DNA of 64,000 nucleotides from CAWBFD01 sp963788115 (GTDB lineage Bacteria > Actinomycetota > Thermoleophilia > Solirubrobacterales > 70-9). The DNA is taken from the NCBI GenBank assembly GCA_963788115.1, contig CAWBFD010000004.1, positions 1,364,001 through 1,428,000 of the forward strand. The letters are read 5' to 3'. Under the pieces are notes generated by a model. It searched no databases, had not been told where the DNA came from, and was given only the letters and a program-made list of their open reading frames with translations. Both the position numbers and the translations under genes were made by a program. Shown one piece after another: positions 31,541-40,486 of this stretch (position 1 is its first letter; each line of letters begins with the position of its first letter).

Positions 31541-32482
31541 TCAGGAGCTCGTGACCGACTTCCAGCGTGTGAGCCGTTCTGCGATGAGCTCGGCACGCTG
31601 CCGATCCTCGCCTCCATCGAGGATGGTCAAGTCCTCAGGATCGGCGCGTTGATAGACGCCGGACGTTCGTGCGCGGAGGTCGGGCGAAGCGTCCGATCGA
31701 GTCGTCCAATACCCGGCCGCGCGATCCGTCGTCTCGATGCGGATCTCTCCCGTTCCGTCGAGCTCAGGCGCGTTGGGGTCCCGAGGCCGTTCTCCCTTCC
31801 AGTAGTAGAAGACACCCGGAGGGTCTGACTTCTCTTTGGCCGCTTCGCTCCAATACCGCGCTGAAAGCGTGCCGTCTTCTTGCCATGAGCGGCCGGCCAG
31901 CTCCAAAGCCCCGTCGCGGTCTCGCGAAATTCCCAATAGGCTCACGGCCGAAGGTTCTTCGGAGCTGCGCTCCGTCAGGGAGAATTGCCACCAGGAGCCC
32001 TCGATCCGCGCGATCCGGCCCTCGCTCTCGATCGCCTTCCGAAGCTTCTGATTGATGCTTCTCATCTCACTGGCGGTCGTCGCTTGGTCGTAGCGCACGG
32101 AGGTGAGGCCCAGGAGATCGCTGGGAAGTTTCGAGCCGCTCGCATGGAGGATGAACGTCCGGCGCATTCCGAGGGCGCTACCGAAGAGACCGGCTTCGAA
32201 GACGACGTTGTCGCGTGGCGAAGCCTGGCCGGGCTCGGGCGGGTCGGAGGTGGGCGCGCTGTCGGTCGTCCAGTCGTCGCGTGCGAACACAAACGCCGCG
32301 AAATCGACCTCACGCGAAAGGTCGAGCAGCCGCTGCAGTGTCGTCGTCCCGGGATCAAACGAGGTCGTCCAGGGCTCCACATGCGCAACGGTTTCAAGTC
32401 CGCGCGTCAGTGCCTTGAGAAGCTTCTCCTGCTTCCCTGACGAGCCCAGGAAGATGCGCGGCTTTTCCGGGCCTTCCTCCAA
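31541..32482 (-). CDS. TIR-like (CAP12/Pycsar-type) nucleotide-binding effector with beta-rich C-terminal domain
   Basis: 313 aa. Residues about 8-155 match the TIR-like family PF10137, used as the effector domain of CBASS Cap12 and Pycsar systems: RIFLGSSGKQ (9-18), PWTTSFDPGTTTLQRLL, DFAAFVFARDDW and PRDNVVFEAGLFGSALG (89-105), with Glu96 in the catalytic position for NAD+ hydrolysis. Residues about 158-313 form a second, beta-rich domain (IEGSWWQF, ALELAGRSWQEDGTLSARYW, GVFYYWKGE, GTGEIRIE, AAGYWTT). Its Trp/Gly spacing resembles a small beta-barrel sensor such as Cap15. No nucleotide cyclase, receptor or toxin partner is adjacent, so it is an orphan. An anti-phage NADase role is inferred. 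ATG at 32482. Confidence 0.75.
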   Translation of the reverse strand: MEEGPEKPRIFLGSSGKQEKLLKALTRGLETVAHVEPWTTSFDPGTTTLQRLLDLSREVDFAAFVFARDDWTTDSAPTSDPPEPGQASPRDNVVFEAGLFGSALGMRRTFILHASGSKLPSDLLGLTSVRYDQATTASEMRSINQKLRKAIESEGRIARIEGSWWQFSLTERSSEEPSAVSLLGISRDRDGALELAGRSWQEDGTLSARYWSEAAKEKSDPPGVFYYWKGERPRDPNAPELDGTGEIRIETTDRAAGYWTTRSDASPDLRARTSGVYQRADPEDLTILDGGEDRQRAELIAERLTRWKSVTSS

Positions 32483-32561
32483 GCGCCGAACATATCGGAA
32501 GACGTCCCGATAGACAAAGCTCCGCTTGAGCGTTGCCTTCGCTCACCATGTACGTGCCGCG

Positions 32562-32942
32562 ATGAACGTTGAAGAGAACAAGACGCTCGTCCGCCGTCTG
32601 GTCGACGAGGTCGTGAACGCAGGCGATGACGCCGCGCTCGACGATCTCGCCGAGGGGCCGATCGCTGAGGCCGCACGCCGCTGGATCGGGCCCTTCCGCG
32701 ACGCCTTCCCGGACTTCCGTATGGAGATCGTCCGGCTCATCGCCGAGGACGATGCCGTCGCCGCGCACTTCAAATGCTCGGGCACTCATCGCGGTGAGTG
32801 GCAGGGCCACGCGCCCACCGGGCGCCGCTTCGAGGGTGTCGACGAGATCTACCTCTTCGAGATCCGAGACGGGAAGCTGCGATCCGCGATCGCCGTCGAG
32901 GACAATCTCACGCGAATGCGGCAGCTCGGCTTCGAGCTATAG
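32562..32942 (+). CDS. SnoaL-like ester-cyclase family protein
   Basis: 126 aa from the ATG at 32562. MNVEENKTLVRRLVDEVVNAGD, FRDAFPDFRMEIVRLIAEDDAV, HRGEWQGHAPTGRRFEGVDEIYLF and GKLRSAIAVEDNLTRM are the standard blocks of the SnoaL-like polyketide cyclase/ester-cyclase family. This family often acts as a small-molecule isomerase or binding protein with a His/Asp pocket. It is divergent from the TIR-like gene, with an 80-bp gap. Confidence 0.85.
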   Translation: MNVEENKTLVRRLVDEVVNAGDDAALDDLAEGPIAEAARRWIGPFRDAFPDFRMEIVRLIAEDDAVAAHFKCSGTHRGEWQGHAPTGRRFEGVDEIYLFEIRDGKLRSAIAVEDNLTRMRQLGFEL

Positions 32943-33082
32943 GGGAGCCAACTGTTCGGCTGGACGAGCTCCTGGCCCGCCGTGCTGGCTCCTCCTGAGC
33001 TGGGCTGCCGCCTGACTGACGACGGCGCGTCCACGAGCCCGGGCGATTAGTCCGGACATCGACCCCGGTCATAGGGTCAGGC

Positions 33083-33445
33083 ATGGCCCTGAGCAAATCG
33101 CATCCCGTCGTTCACATGGAGCTGCACACGGACGATGCGGAGCGGGCCCGTGCGCTTTACGCCGAGCTCTTCGGCTGGCGCGCCGAGCGGGTGGCGGTTG
33201 GTGGGGGCGCCTACCTCGCGCTCGAGCTGGGCGGCAAGGTCGGTGGCGGCATCGTCGAATGCGGGATCGAGCGCCCGTTGTGGCTGCCCTACGTCGAGGT
33301 GGGGGACATCGGCGAGGCCACCGAGCGGGCGCGCCGGCTGGGCGCCGCCGTGCTCCTGGAGCCGCGCGAGGGCCCGGGGGGCTGGCGGAGCGTCACTTCG
33401 GCGCCGTCGGGTGCCGAGGTCGCCCTCTGGCAGCCGAAGACCTAG
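33083..33445 (+). CDS. VOC-superfamily (glyoxalase-like) protein
   Basis: 120 aa, ATG start. Two beta-alpha-beta-beta-beta modules: HPVVHMELHTDDAERARALYAELFGW in the first, and PYVEVGDIGEATERARRLGAAVLLEP followed by SVTSAPSGAEVALWQP in the second. VOC proteins include glyoxalase I, bleomycin-resistance proteins and dioxygenases. The metal ligands are only partly recognisable (His11, Glu13), so the activity cannot be named. The next gene begins 31 bp later. Confidence 0.85.
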   Translation: MALSKSHPVVHMELHTDDAERARALYAELFGWRAERVAVGGGAYLALELGGKVGGGIVECGIERPLWLPYVEVGDIGEATERARRLGAAVLLEPREGPGGWRSVTSAPSGAEVALWQPKT

Positions 33446-33476
33446 CCGCACTAGGTCGCGCATCTATGCTCCCGCG

Positions 33477-35328
33477 GTGCTGCCGACCTACGGGTCGTTC
33501 CTGCTGATCCTCGTCGCCTCGGCGGTCGTCGGCCAAGCGGCGTTTGCGCTCTGCGGGCGCCGAGAGTGGTCATGGCTCGCGCCCGCGGTCGGTCTCGCCG
33601 TGCTGATGCCGGTGGCATGGTGGACCGTTCGGCTCCCGGCCGAGGGAATCCCCGACATCGCGGCGATCGGGGTGCTCTCACTCGCGGCGGCGGTCTACCT
33701 CCAGGGCCGCATTGCCGACGCCGAGGATGCGTTGGCGATCGGGCTTCCGGTCGCCGCGCTGGCGCTGCTCGCTGCGTCGCTGCCCTTCCTGGTCGAGGGG
33801 CGCTTCGGCATCCTCGGCACCGGGCTCAACCCTGACATGTCCCAGCACCTGTTCGCTGCCGACCGGATCGCCGACGGCGGCACGGAGCGTCTGATCAGCG
33901 AGGGCTATCCCCTGGGCCCACACGCGGTGGCCGTGGCCGTCTCCGAGGTGGGTCCGAGCCTGGTCCACGCGTTCGACGGGCTCACGCTGGCCGTGGCCGT
34001 GGCAGCGGCGCTCGCGCCCCTTGCCCTGTTCGAGCGGCTGACGCCGTCGCGGCGGATCGTCGGAGCGCTCACGGTGGCGTTCGCGTACATGGTGGCCTCC
34101 TACCTGATCCAGGGTGCATTCAAGGAGACGATCGAGGCGCTGCTTCTGCTTGCGTTCGCGATCGGCCTTCACGAGATGACCCGATGGCGACTCGTGGGAA
34201 GGTCCGTCCCGCACCTCCAGCTGGTTCGGGCGATCCCGTTGGCGCTGCTGGCCATCGGCGCGGTCTACGCCTACAGCTTTCCCGGGGTCCTGTGGTTGGG
34301 CGGCGCCGCGGGAGCCTGGATCCTGGCCGAGCTTGCCTCCGCATGGCTTCGACGAGGGAGGGAGGCGGCGACGCAGCTTGTCCGCTGGGCCGCCCCGACG
34401 GCGGCATCCGCGTTAGCCGTGTTCATCGTCGGTGTCCTCCCCGAGCTCTCGCGGATGATCGACTTCGCCGGCTTCGAGACATTTGACCCCGCCGGGGCCG
34501 GGCTCGGGAACCTGTTCAACCCGATCTCTCCGCTCGAGGCGTTCGGGATCTGGCCATCGGGCGACTTCCGGCTCGATCCCGGGGACGGGGCCGCCCCGGC
34601 CTGGGCCTACTGGGTGGCGCGCGGGCCTGGCGGTCGTCGTTGTTGGCTACGGGCTCTACTGGTGGCTGGGACGCCGCGAGCTCGCCGTGCCGGCCGCGCT
34701 GGCGGCGGCCGCCGTCCTCTTCGCCTACGCCCACTTCGCCGGGACGCCGTACCAGGAGGCGAAGGCGATTGCGCTCGCCGCGCCACTCGCGGCACTGATC
34801 GCCGTGCGAGCGGTGCTCGAGCGGACGCCCTCGCTGACTGCGCTGCGAGCGGCACCCGAGCCGCGCACGCTGCTGCTGGCCGGCATGGGGACCGCGTTTC
34901 TCGTCGCCGCCGGCGCCTGCAGCCTCGTCGCCCTCGCCAACGGACCGGTCGGGCCCGGGAGCTACTCGCCGGGCCTCGCCGAGGTGCGCCCCCTCGAAGG
35001 CTCCACCCTCGTCCTGGCCCCCGAGGAGATGCTCGCCGACGAGCATGGGCGCGACTATCTGGTTTGGGAGCTGCGCGGCGAGCGCGTCTGCGTTGAGGCG
35101 GCGGGCCCTCCCTCGACCGCTCCGCCGCGGGATGGGATCGCCCATGTCGTCACCGTCGAATGGCAGAGCGATGATCCGCCGTACGACGGCCTCAGCCTGC
35201 GCCGGCGCGACGACGAGTACGCGGTGTGGAGGGTGCGAGACGCGCCGAGCGGATCCGGCCCCTGCCCATTCATCTCCGACGGGGCGCGCGCGGATCCGGG
35301 GCCGAGCGCGCGCGACTCAACGGGCTAG
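33477..35328 (+). pseudogene. Large polytopic membrane protein (GT-C-like), one frameshift
   Basis: Reconstructed length is about 616 aa from the GTG at 33477. About ten to twelve membrane helices, with a loop containing GTGLNPDMSQHLFAADRI before the central helices and a soluble C-terminal domain of about 130 residues. The layout recalls GT-C glycosyltransferases that use lipid-linked sugars, and NPDMSQH is a possible acidic loop site, but I see no firm signature. The first frame ends after AYWVA at about 34620; the second resumes GLAVVVVGYGLYWWLG. One extra base in the GCGCGCG run there explains it (length 1852 = 3n+1). Confidence 0.6.
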
Positions 35329-35392
35329 CGTGCGCCGGACGGCGATCCGCTCACGGGGCTGGTGCGGATGCCGCTCTCGTAGCATGGCGCCC

Positions 35393-37342
35393 ATGACGAA
35401 GGTAACCGTCCAGCTCCCCGACGGCTCCTCGTTGGAGCTCGATCCGGGCGCGACCGGCGCCGACGCCGCCGCGGCCATCGGGCCCCGGCTGGCCAGGGAC
35501 GCGCTCGCGATCAGGGCCAACGGCGAGGTGCGCGACCTCGCCGCGGAGCTCCCCGATGGAGCCCGGATCGAGCTGATCGTGCCCGGGACGGACGATGACG
35601 CCCTCTGGCTCGTCCGGCACGACGCGGCGCATGTCCTCGCGACCGCGGTGACCGAGCTCTGGCCGGGCACCAAGGTGTCGATCGGCCCGCCGATCGCCGA
35701 CGGCTTCTACTACGACTTCGACTTCCCGGACGGCTTTCGCCCCTCCGAGGAGGATCTGGAGCGGATCGAGGACGCGATGCGCGCCCACATCCGGGCCGAC
35801 GAGCCGTTCGAGCGCTCCGAGGTTCCCGTGGCCGAAGCGCTCGAACGGTTTCGCGCGGAGAACGAGCCCTACAAGGTCGAGCTCATCGAGGACCTGGTCC
35901 GCGACGAGGGGGTCGAGACCGTCTCGCTCTACCGAAACGGGCCGTTCGTAGATCTCTGCCGGGGCCCTCACGGCCCCTCGACCGGCCGGATCAAGGCGTT
36001 CAAGCTGAGCTCCGTCGCTGGCGCCTACTGGCGCGGCGACGAGACGCGGCAGATGCTGACCCGGATCTACGGCACCGCGTTTCACTCACAGCAGGACCTG
36101 GAGGAGCACCTGCGGATGGTCGAGGAGGCGAGGAGCCGCGACCACCGGCGCCTCGGGCCGGATCTCGGGATCTTCATCCTGCGCGAGGAGGCCCCCGGCA
36201 TGCCGTTTTGGCTGCCCAACGGAACCGTGCTGTTGGCCCTGATCGAGCGCGAGGTCCGCGCCCAGCTCACCAAGCGCGGCTACGGCGAGATCAAGACCCC
36301 GCGCATCCTGGACGAGGAGCTGTGGCATCGCTCGGGGCACTGGGACAACTACCGCGAGAACATGTATTTCGTCGAGCCGTCGGAGCGTGAGGAACGTGAG
36401 ACGGAACGCCGATTCGCCCTGAAGCCGATGAACTGCCCGGGGGCCTGCCTCGCCTACGCGTCGAGGCGCCACTCCTACCGCGACCTGCCCCTGAGGCTGG
36501 CCGAGTTCGGCGACGTCTCCCGCTACGAGCGCGAGGGCGTTCTGCACGGGCTGTTGCGAGTCCGCGCCTTCACACAGGACGACGCCCACGTCTTCTGCAT
36601 GCTGGACCAGGTGGCGGATGAGGTCGACTCGATCTGCGAGGCGATCGACGAGCTGTACACCCGGTTCGGCTTCGATGAAGTCCGCGTCGAGCTCTCCACA
36701 CGCCCGGACAAGTCGATCGGGACCGACGAGGAGTGGGAGCGCGCCGAAGCGAGCCTCCGCGAGGCGCTGGAGCGTCAGGGTCGCGACTACGAGCTGAGCC
36801 CGGGGGAGGGGACCTTCTACGGGCCGAAGATCGACTTCCACATCGCCGACGCGCTCGGCCGCTCGTGGCAGTGCGGAACCTGCCAGATCGACTTCCAGAT
36901 GCCTGCCCGCTTCGACCTCACCTACCAGGGGGACGACAATGCCGAGCACCGCCCGGTGATGATCCATCGGGCGCTCTTGGGCGCGATGGAGCGATTCGTG
37001 GGCATCCTGATCGAGCACTACGCCGGCCGCTTCCCGACCTGGCTCGCGCCCGTCCAGCTATCCGTGCTGCCGGTCGCCGACCGCCATCGCCACTATGCCT
37101 TCGAGGTCGCCGACCGGCTGCGCGACGATAACTATCGCGTTGAGGTGGACGACCGCTCCGAGACACTCCCGAGGAAGATCCGCGACGCCGAGCTGGCCAA
37201 GCACCCGTACATGGTGGTGGTTGGAGACCGCGAGCGGGAGGCGGGCGCGGTCGCTGTCCGCTCCCACGATGGGGGAGACCTCGGTCAGATGGACCTCGCG
37301 GCCTTGACCGAGCGCCTGGCGTCCGAGGACGGTGGCTCGTGA
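35393..37342 (+). CDS. thrS: Threonyl-tRNA synthetase
   Basis: 649 aa from the ATG at 35393 (an ATG at 35384 adds three residues). Order: TGS domain (1-62), editing domain with HDAAH (76-80) and CRGPH, catalytic class II core with the RYEREG motif 2 region and KPMNCPG (zinc-binding Cys), the motif 3 region GALMERF-like (RALLGAMERFVGILIEHY), and the anticodon-binding domain from about 545 (VQLSVLPVADRHRHYAFEVA). It charges tRNA-Thr and edits Ser-tRNA-Thr. It overlaps the downstream aminotransferase gene by 4 bp. Confidence 0.97.
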   Translation: MTKVTVQLPDGSSLELDPGATGADAAAAIGPRLARDALAIRANGEVRDLAAELPDGARIELIVPGTDDDALWLVRHDAAHVLATAVTELWPGTKVSIGPPIADGFYYDFDFPDGFRPSEEDLERIEDAMRAHIRADEPFERSEVPVAEALERFRAENEPYKVELIEDLVRDEGVETVSLYRNGPFVDLCRGPHGPSTGRIKAFKLSSVAGAYWRGDETRQMLTRIYGTAFHSQQDLEEHLRMVEEARSRDHRRLGPDLGIFILREEAPGMPFWLPNGTVLLALIEREVRAQLTKRGYGEIKTPRILDEELWHRSGHWDNYRENMYFVEPSEREERETERRFALKPMNCPGACLAYASRRHSYRDLPLRLAEFGDVSRYEREGVLHGLLRVRAFTQDDAHVFCMLDQVADEVDSICEAIDELYTRFGFDEVRVELSTRPDKSIGTDEEWERAEASLREALERQGRDYELSPGEGTFYGPKIDFHIADALGRSWQCGTCQIDFQMPARFDLTYQGDDNAEHRPVMIHRALLGAMERFVGILIEHYAGRFPTWLAPVQLSVLPVADRHRHYAFEVADRLRDDNYRVEVDDRSETLPRKIRDAELAKHPYMVVVGDREREAGAVAVRSHDGGDLGQMDLAALTERLASEDGGS

Positions 37343-38496
37343 GTGAGCAGGCCGCGACCCACGCGCCGATCCCGGTTTTCGACATCCGGATCGAGCCGGA
37401 GGACGTCGAGGCGGTTGCCGACGTCCTGCGCTCGGGCTGGCTGACGATGGGCCCCCGGACCGAGGAGCTCGAGGGCCGGCTCGGGGAGGAGCTCGGTTCC
37501 CGGCACGTGATCGCTCTCGCCAACTGCACCGCGGCGCTCCACCTCGCGTGCCTCGCCGCCGGGGTCGGGCCGGGCGACGAGGCGATCGTCCCTCCGATGA
37601 CCTTCGTCGCGACCGCCGCCGCGGTGCGCTACAGCGGAGGCACCCCGGTGTTCTGTGACATCGTCGGCGACGGTGATCTCGGCCTCGACGTCGATCGGGT
37701 CGCCGAGCTGATCGGCCCCCGTACCAAGGCGGTGCTACCTGTCCACTTCGCCGGATACCCGGTGGAGATCGAAGCGCTCGAGCGACTCTGCCGGGAGCGC
37801 GGGGTTGCCCTGATCGAGGACGCCGCCCACACACCGATGGTCGCGGTGGGCGATCGCAGCCTCGGCACCTTCGGCGACTCCGGCTGCTTCAGCTTCTTCT
37901 CGAACAAGGTCCTGGCGGCGGGGGAGGGCGGGGCGCTGGCCACCGACTCCGACGAGGTGGCGGCGCGGGCTCGCTCGCTCCGCTCGCACGCGATGACCTC
38001 CGCCACCTGGGACCGCCATCGCGGTCATGCGGAAACCTACGACGTTGTCGACGTCGGCTACAACTACCGGATCGACGAGAGCCGCGCCGCGCTGTTGATG
38101 TCCCGCATGCGGCGACTGCCGGCGGAGATGGCCCGCCGCCGCGAGCTCGTCGCGCGCTACCGCGACCTGCTTGCGAAGGTCCCCGGGGTCGAGGTCGCGT
38201 ACGCCGACTTCGACCTCGAGCACTCCTCGGGCTACCTGATGGCCGTCCTGCTCGAGCGACCGGAGGTGCGACCGGAGCTCCGCGCCGCCCTCCGCGAGCG
38301 CCATGGCATCCAGACCACGATCTTCCCGGCCGTTCACAGGCTCAGCGCCTACCGAGATCCCGATCGGCAGCCGTCGCTGCCGGCAGCGGAACGCGCGGCC
38401 GATGCCCATCTGATCCTGCCGCTCTACCCGCACATGACGGACTCGGACCAGGAGCGGGCATGCGAGGCGCTCGAGCGGGAGCTCGCGGGACTGTAG
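37339..38496 (+). CDS. DegT/DnrJ/EryC1/StrS-family PLP aminotransferase
   Basis: 385 aa, GTG start in a GTGA overlap with thrS. Sugar aminotransferase fold: GSRHVIALANCTAALHLA (PLP phosphate region), VPPMTFVATAAAV, LIEDAAHT (PLP-stacking Asp), and the Schiff-base Lys in FSFFSNKVLAAGEGG. The family transfers an amino group to a keto-sugar nucleotide, typically for surface polysaccharides or antibiotics. The epimerase and nucleotidyltransferase that follow complete a nucleotide-sugar cassette. The sugar is unknown. Confidence 0.92.
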   Translation: MSEQAATHAPIPVFDIRIEPEDVEAVADVLRSGWLTMGPRTEELEGRLGEELGSRHVIALANCTAALHLACLAAGVGPGDEAIVPPMTFVATAAAVRYSGGTPVFCDIVGDGDLGLDVDRVAELIGPRTKAVLPVHFAGYPVEIEALERLCRERGVALIEDAAHTPMVAVGDRSLGTFGDSGCFSFFSNKVLAAGEGGALATDSDEVAARARSLRSHAMTSATWDRHRGHAETYDVVDVGYNYRIDESRAALLMSRMRRLPAEMARRRELVARYRDLLAKVPGVEVAYADFDLEHSSGYLMAVLLERPEVRPELRAALRERHGIQTTIFPAVHRLSAYRDPDRQPSLPAAERAADAHLILPLYPHMTDSDQERACEALERELAGL

Positions 38497-38530
38497 GACA
38501 CGTCCGGCTCGATCAAGTACGTTCCGCGCA

Positions 38531-39574
38531 ATGAGAACGGAGCCATCGGATCGTCGCCCGGTACTGGTAGTGGGAGGGGCCGGATACGTCGGCAGCGTCC
38601 TGGTTCGCGCCCTGCTTGCCGGTGGCTATGAGGTTCGCGTGCTCGATTCCCTTCTGTTCGAGCACGGCACCGCGCTGGGGAGTGTGTTCGATCAGCCTGG
38701 GTTTGAGTTCGTTCGCGGCGACCTCACCGAGCGTGGGACACTCGAGGCGGCGCTCGAGGGGGTCCGTGGCGTGGTCCTTCTGGCGGCGCTGGTCGGGGAC
38801 CCGGTTTGCCGCAAGTATCCCGAGCTCGCCCGGGCCGTCAACGAGGAGGGCGCCAAGCGGCTGTTCGAACTGGTCGATGAAGCAGCCATCGACCGCTTCA
38901 TCTTCACCTCGACCTGCAGCAACTATGGCCTCCGCGATACCGACGAGCCGGCCGACGAGCAGGCCACGCTGTCGCCGCTCTCGATCTACGCCGAGACCAA
39001 GGTCGAGTTCGAGCGCTTCGTCCTCGAGCGCGACGCGAGTTGGCGGACCTGCCCGACGATTCTCCGCATCGCTACCGCCTACGGCCTCTCGCCCAGGATG
39101 CGCTTCGACCTGACCATCTCGGAGTTCACCCGGACGCTGGCGACCGGCGAGGAGCTGGTGGTCTACGACGCCGATTCGTGGCGTCCGTACTGCCATGTGG
39201 CCGACATCGCGAAGGCCATCAGGACCGTGCTCGAGAGCCCCGAGGAAAAGGTGCGCGGCGAGGTCTTCAACGTCGGCGCCACGAACGAGAACTACACGAA
39301 GCGGATGGTGGTGGACGCGGTCCAGGGTCACCTCGACGGCGCCGGGCGCGTTCGCATCACCGAGGGTGGCCAAGACGCGCGCAACTACCGCGTCTCGTTC
39401 GAGAAGATCCGCTCACGACTCGGGTTCGAGCCCGACCACCGGGTGCCGGAGAGCGTCGGTCGCCTGATCGAGGCGCTTCGCATCGGCGCCTTCGATGACG
39501 TCGAGGAGCGCCCCCGTTTCTACTCGAACCAGACGATCCCGGGCGTTCACGTCGCCGGAGACGGTGGCGACTGA
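38531..39574 (+). CDS. NAD-dependent epimerase/dehydratase (extended SDR)
   Basis: 347 aa, ATG start. GGAGYVGSVLVRAL is the NAD-binding GxxGxxG motif (about 15). FTSTCSNYGL carries the catalytic Ser/Thr, and LSIYAETKVEFERF the YxxxK pair. The region KRMVVDAVQGHL followed by NYRVSFEKIRSRLGFEP is typical of extended SDRs acting on nucleotide sugars (UDP-glucose 4-epimerase/dTDP-dehydratase relatives). Exact stereochemistry cannot be told. Its stop overlaps the next start by 1 bp (TGATG). Confidence 0.92.
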   Translation: MRTEPSDRRPVLVVGGAGYVGSVLVRALLAGGYEVRVLDSLLFEHGTALGSVFDQPGFEFVRGDLTERGTLEAALEGVRGVVLLAALVGDPVCRKYPELARAVNEEGAKRLFELVDEAAIDRFIFTSTCSNYGLRDTDEPADEQATLSPLSIYAETKVEFERFVLERDASWRTCPTILRIATAYGLSPRMRFDLTISEFTRTLATGEELVVYDADSWRPYCHVADIAKAIRTVLESPEEKVRGEVFNVGATNENYTKRMVVDAVQGHLDGAGRVRITEGGQDARNYRVSFEKIRSRLGFEPDHRVPESVGRLIEALRIGAFDDVEERPRFYSNQTIPGVHVAGDGGD

Positions 39575-40296
39575 TGCGTGCGGTCATCCTCGCAGGCGGC
39601 GCGGGCACGCGGCTGCGCCCCTACACCACCATTCTCCCGAAGCCGCTCGTCCCTGTGGGTGAGCGCCCGATCCTCGAGCTGATCATCCGCCAGCTCGCCA
39701 GGGGCGGGTTCACCGAGATCGACCTATCGCTCGGGCATCTCGGCGAGCTGATCCGGGCGTATTTCACCGAGAGCAAGTACGCCCCGCGTGAGGTGGAGCT
39801 TCGTTATGTCTGGGAGGACGAGCCACTTGGGACCGCCGGGGCCCTCCGCCTCGTGGAGCCACAGGACGAGTCGTTCCTGGTGATGAACGGCGACATCCTG
39901 ACCACGCTCGACTACGCCGCGCTGATGAGCTTTCACACCGAGCAGGGGGGTGCGCTGACGATCGCGACCCATGACAAGGACGTGCGACTTGCGCTGGGCG
40001 TGATCGAGGGGAACAGCGGCGTCGTCAGCGGATATGTGGAGAAGCCGACCCTCCACTACGAGGTCAGCATGGGCATCTACGCCTGCTCTCAGCGGGCTCT
40101 GGAGCACGTGCCCGAGGAGCACTTCGACTTCCCCGAGCTGGTGCTGGCGTTGCTCGAGGCCGGCGAGACGGTGACGACGTATCCCTTTGACGGTCTCTGG
40201 TACGACATCGGCACGCGGCAGGAGCATGAACGCGCGGAGGCCGCGTACGCGGAGAACCCCGAGCTCTTCGACGCCGTCGATAAGGCGCTTGGATGA
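39574..40296 (+). CDS. Sugar-phosphate nucleotidyltransferase
   Basis: 240 aa, ATG start overlapping the epimerase stop. LAGGAGTRLRPYTTILPKPLVPVGE is the nucleotidyl-transferase GGxGxRL..PK signature at the N-terminus. FLVMNGDILTTLDY provides the metal-binding Asp, and EKPTLHYEVSMGIYA and GLWYDIGTRQEHERA close the active site. It activates a sugar-1-phosphate with an NTP. It lacks the C-terminal left-handed beta-helix of GlmU-type enzymes. Together with the two upstream genes it likely makes an aminated or epimerised nucleotide sugar. Confidence 0.92.
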   Translation: MRAVILAGGAGTRLRPYTTILPKPLVPVGERPILELIIRQLARGGFTEIDLSLGHLGELIRAYFTESKYAPREVELRYVWEDEPLGTAGALRLVEPQDESFLVMNGDILTTLDYAALMSFHTEQGGALTIATHDKDVRLALGVIEGNSGVVSGYVEKPTLHYEVSMGIYACSQRALEHVPEEHFDFPELVLALLEAGETVTTYPFDGLWYDIGTRQEHERAEAAYAENPELFDAVDKALG

Positions 40297-40357
40297 GCCC
40301 ACGACCGGGTGTGTGCAGGCCATGCCGGACCGGTCCCGGATCGACGAGCCATGCGTC

Positions 40358-40405
40358 TATACTGGCTCTCGGATGAAGGGCACCGAGATCACGAAGCGCC
40401 GCTGA
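40358..40405 (+). promoter_or_regulatory. Candidate -10 box and leaderless 10-codon leader ORF before infC
   Basis: TATACT at 40358-40363 is a good -10; no clear -35 is visible at 17 bp. Transcription would start about 7-8 bp later, right at the ATG at 40373, which opens a 10-codon ORF (MKGTEITKRR, stop 40403-40405). infC begins 82 bp further on. The whole interpretation is inference from spacing. Confidence 0.35.
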
Positions 40406-40486
40406 GCGCCCGTGCCCTTGCCTTCTGCCTCTACTAACTCGTCCCCGACTGTCGGCTAGCTTGACGCTTCCCGCCCACCTGCGCTA

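Noticed and set aside
35393..40296. T-box riboswitch before thrS or the nucleotide-sugar genes
   Set aside because: thrS lies 64 bp after the preceding gene, with no T-box sequence or specifier structure visible.
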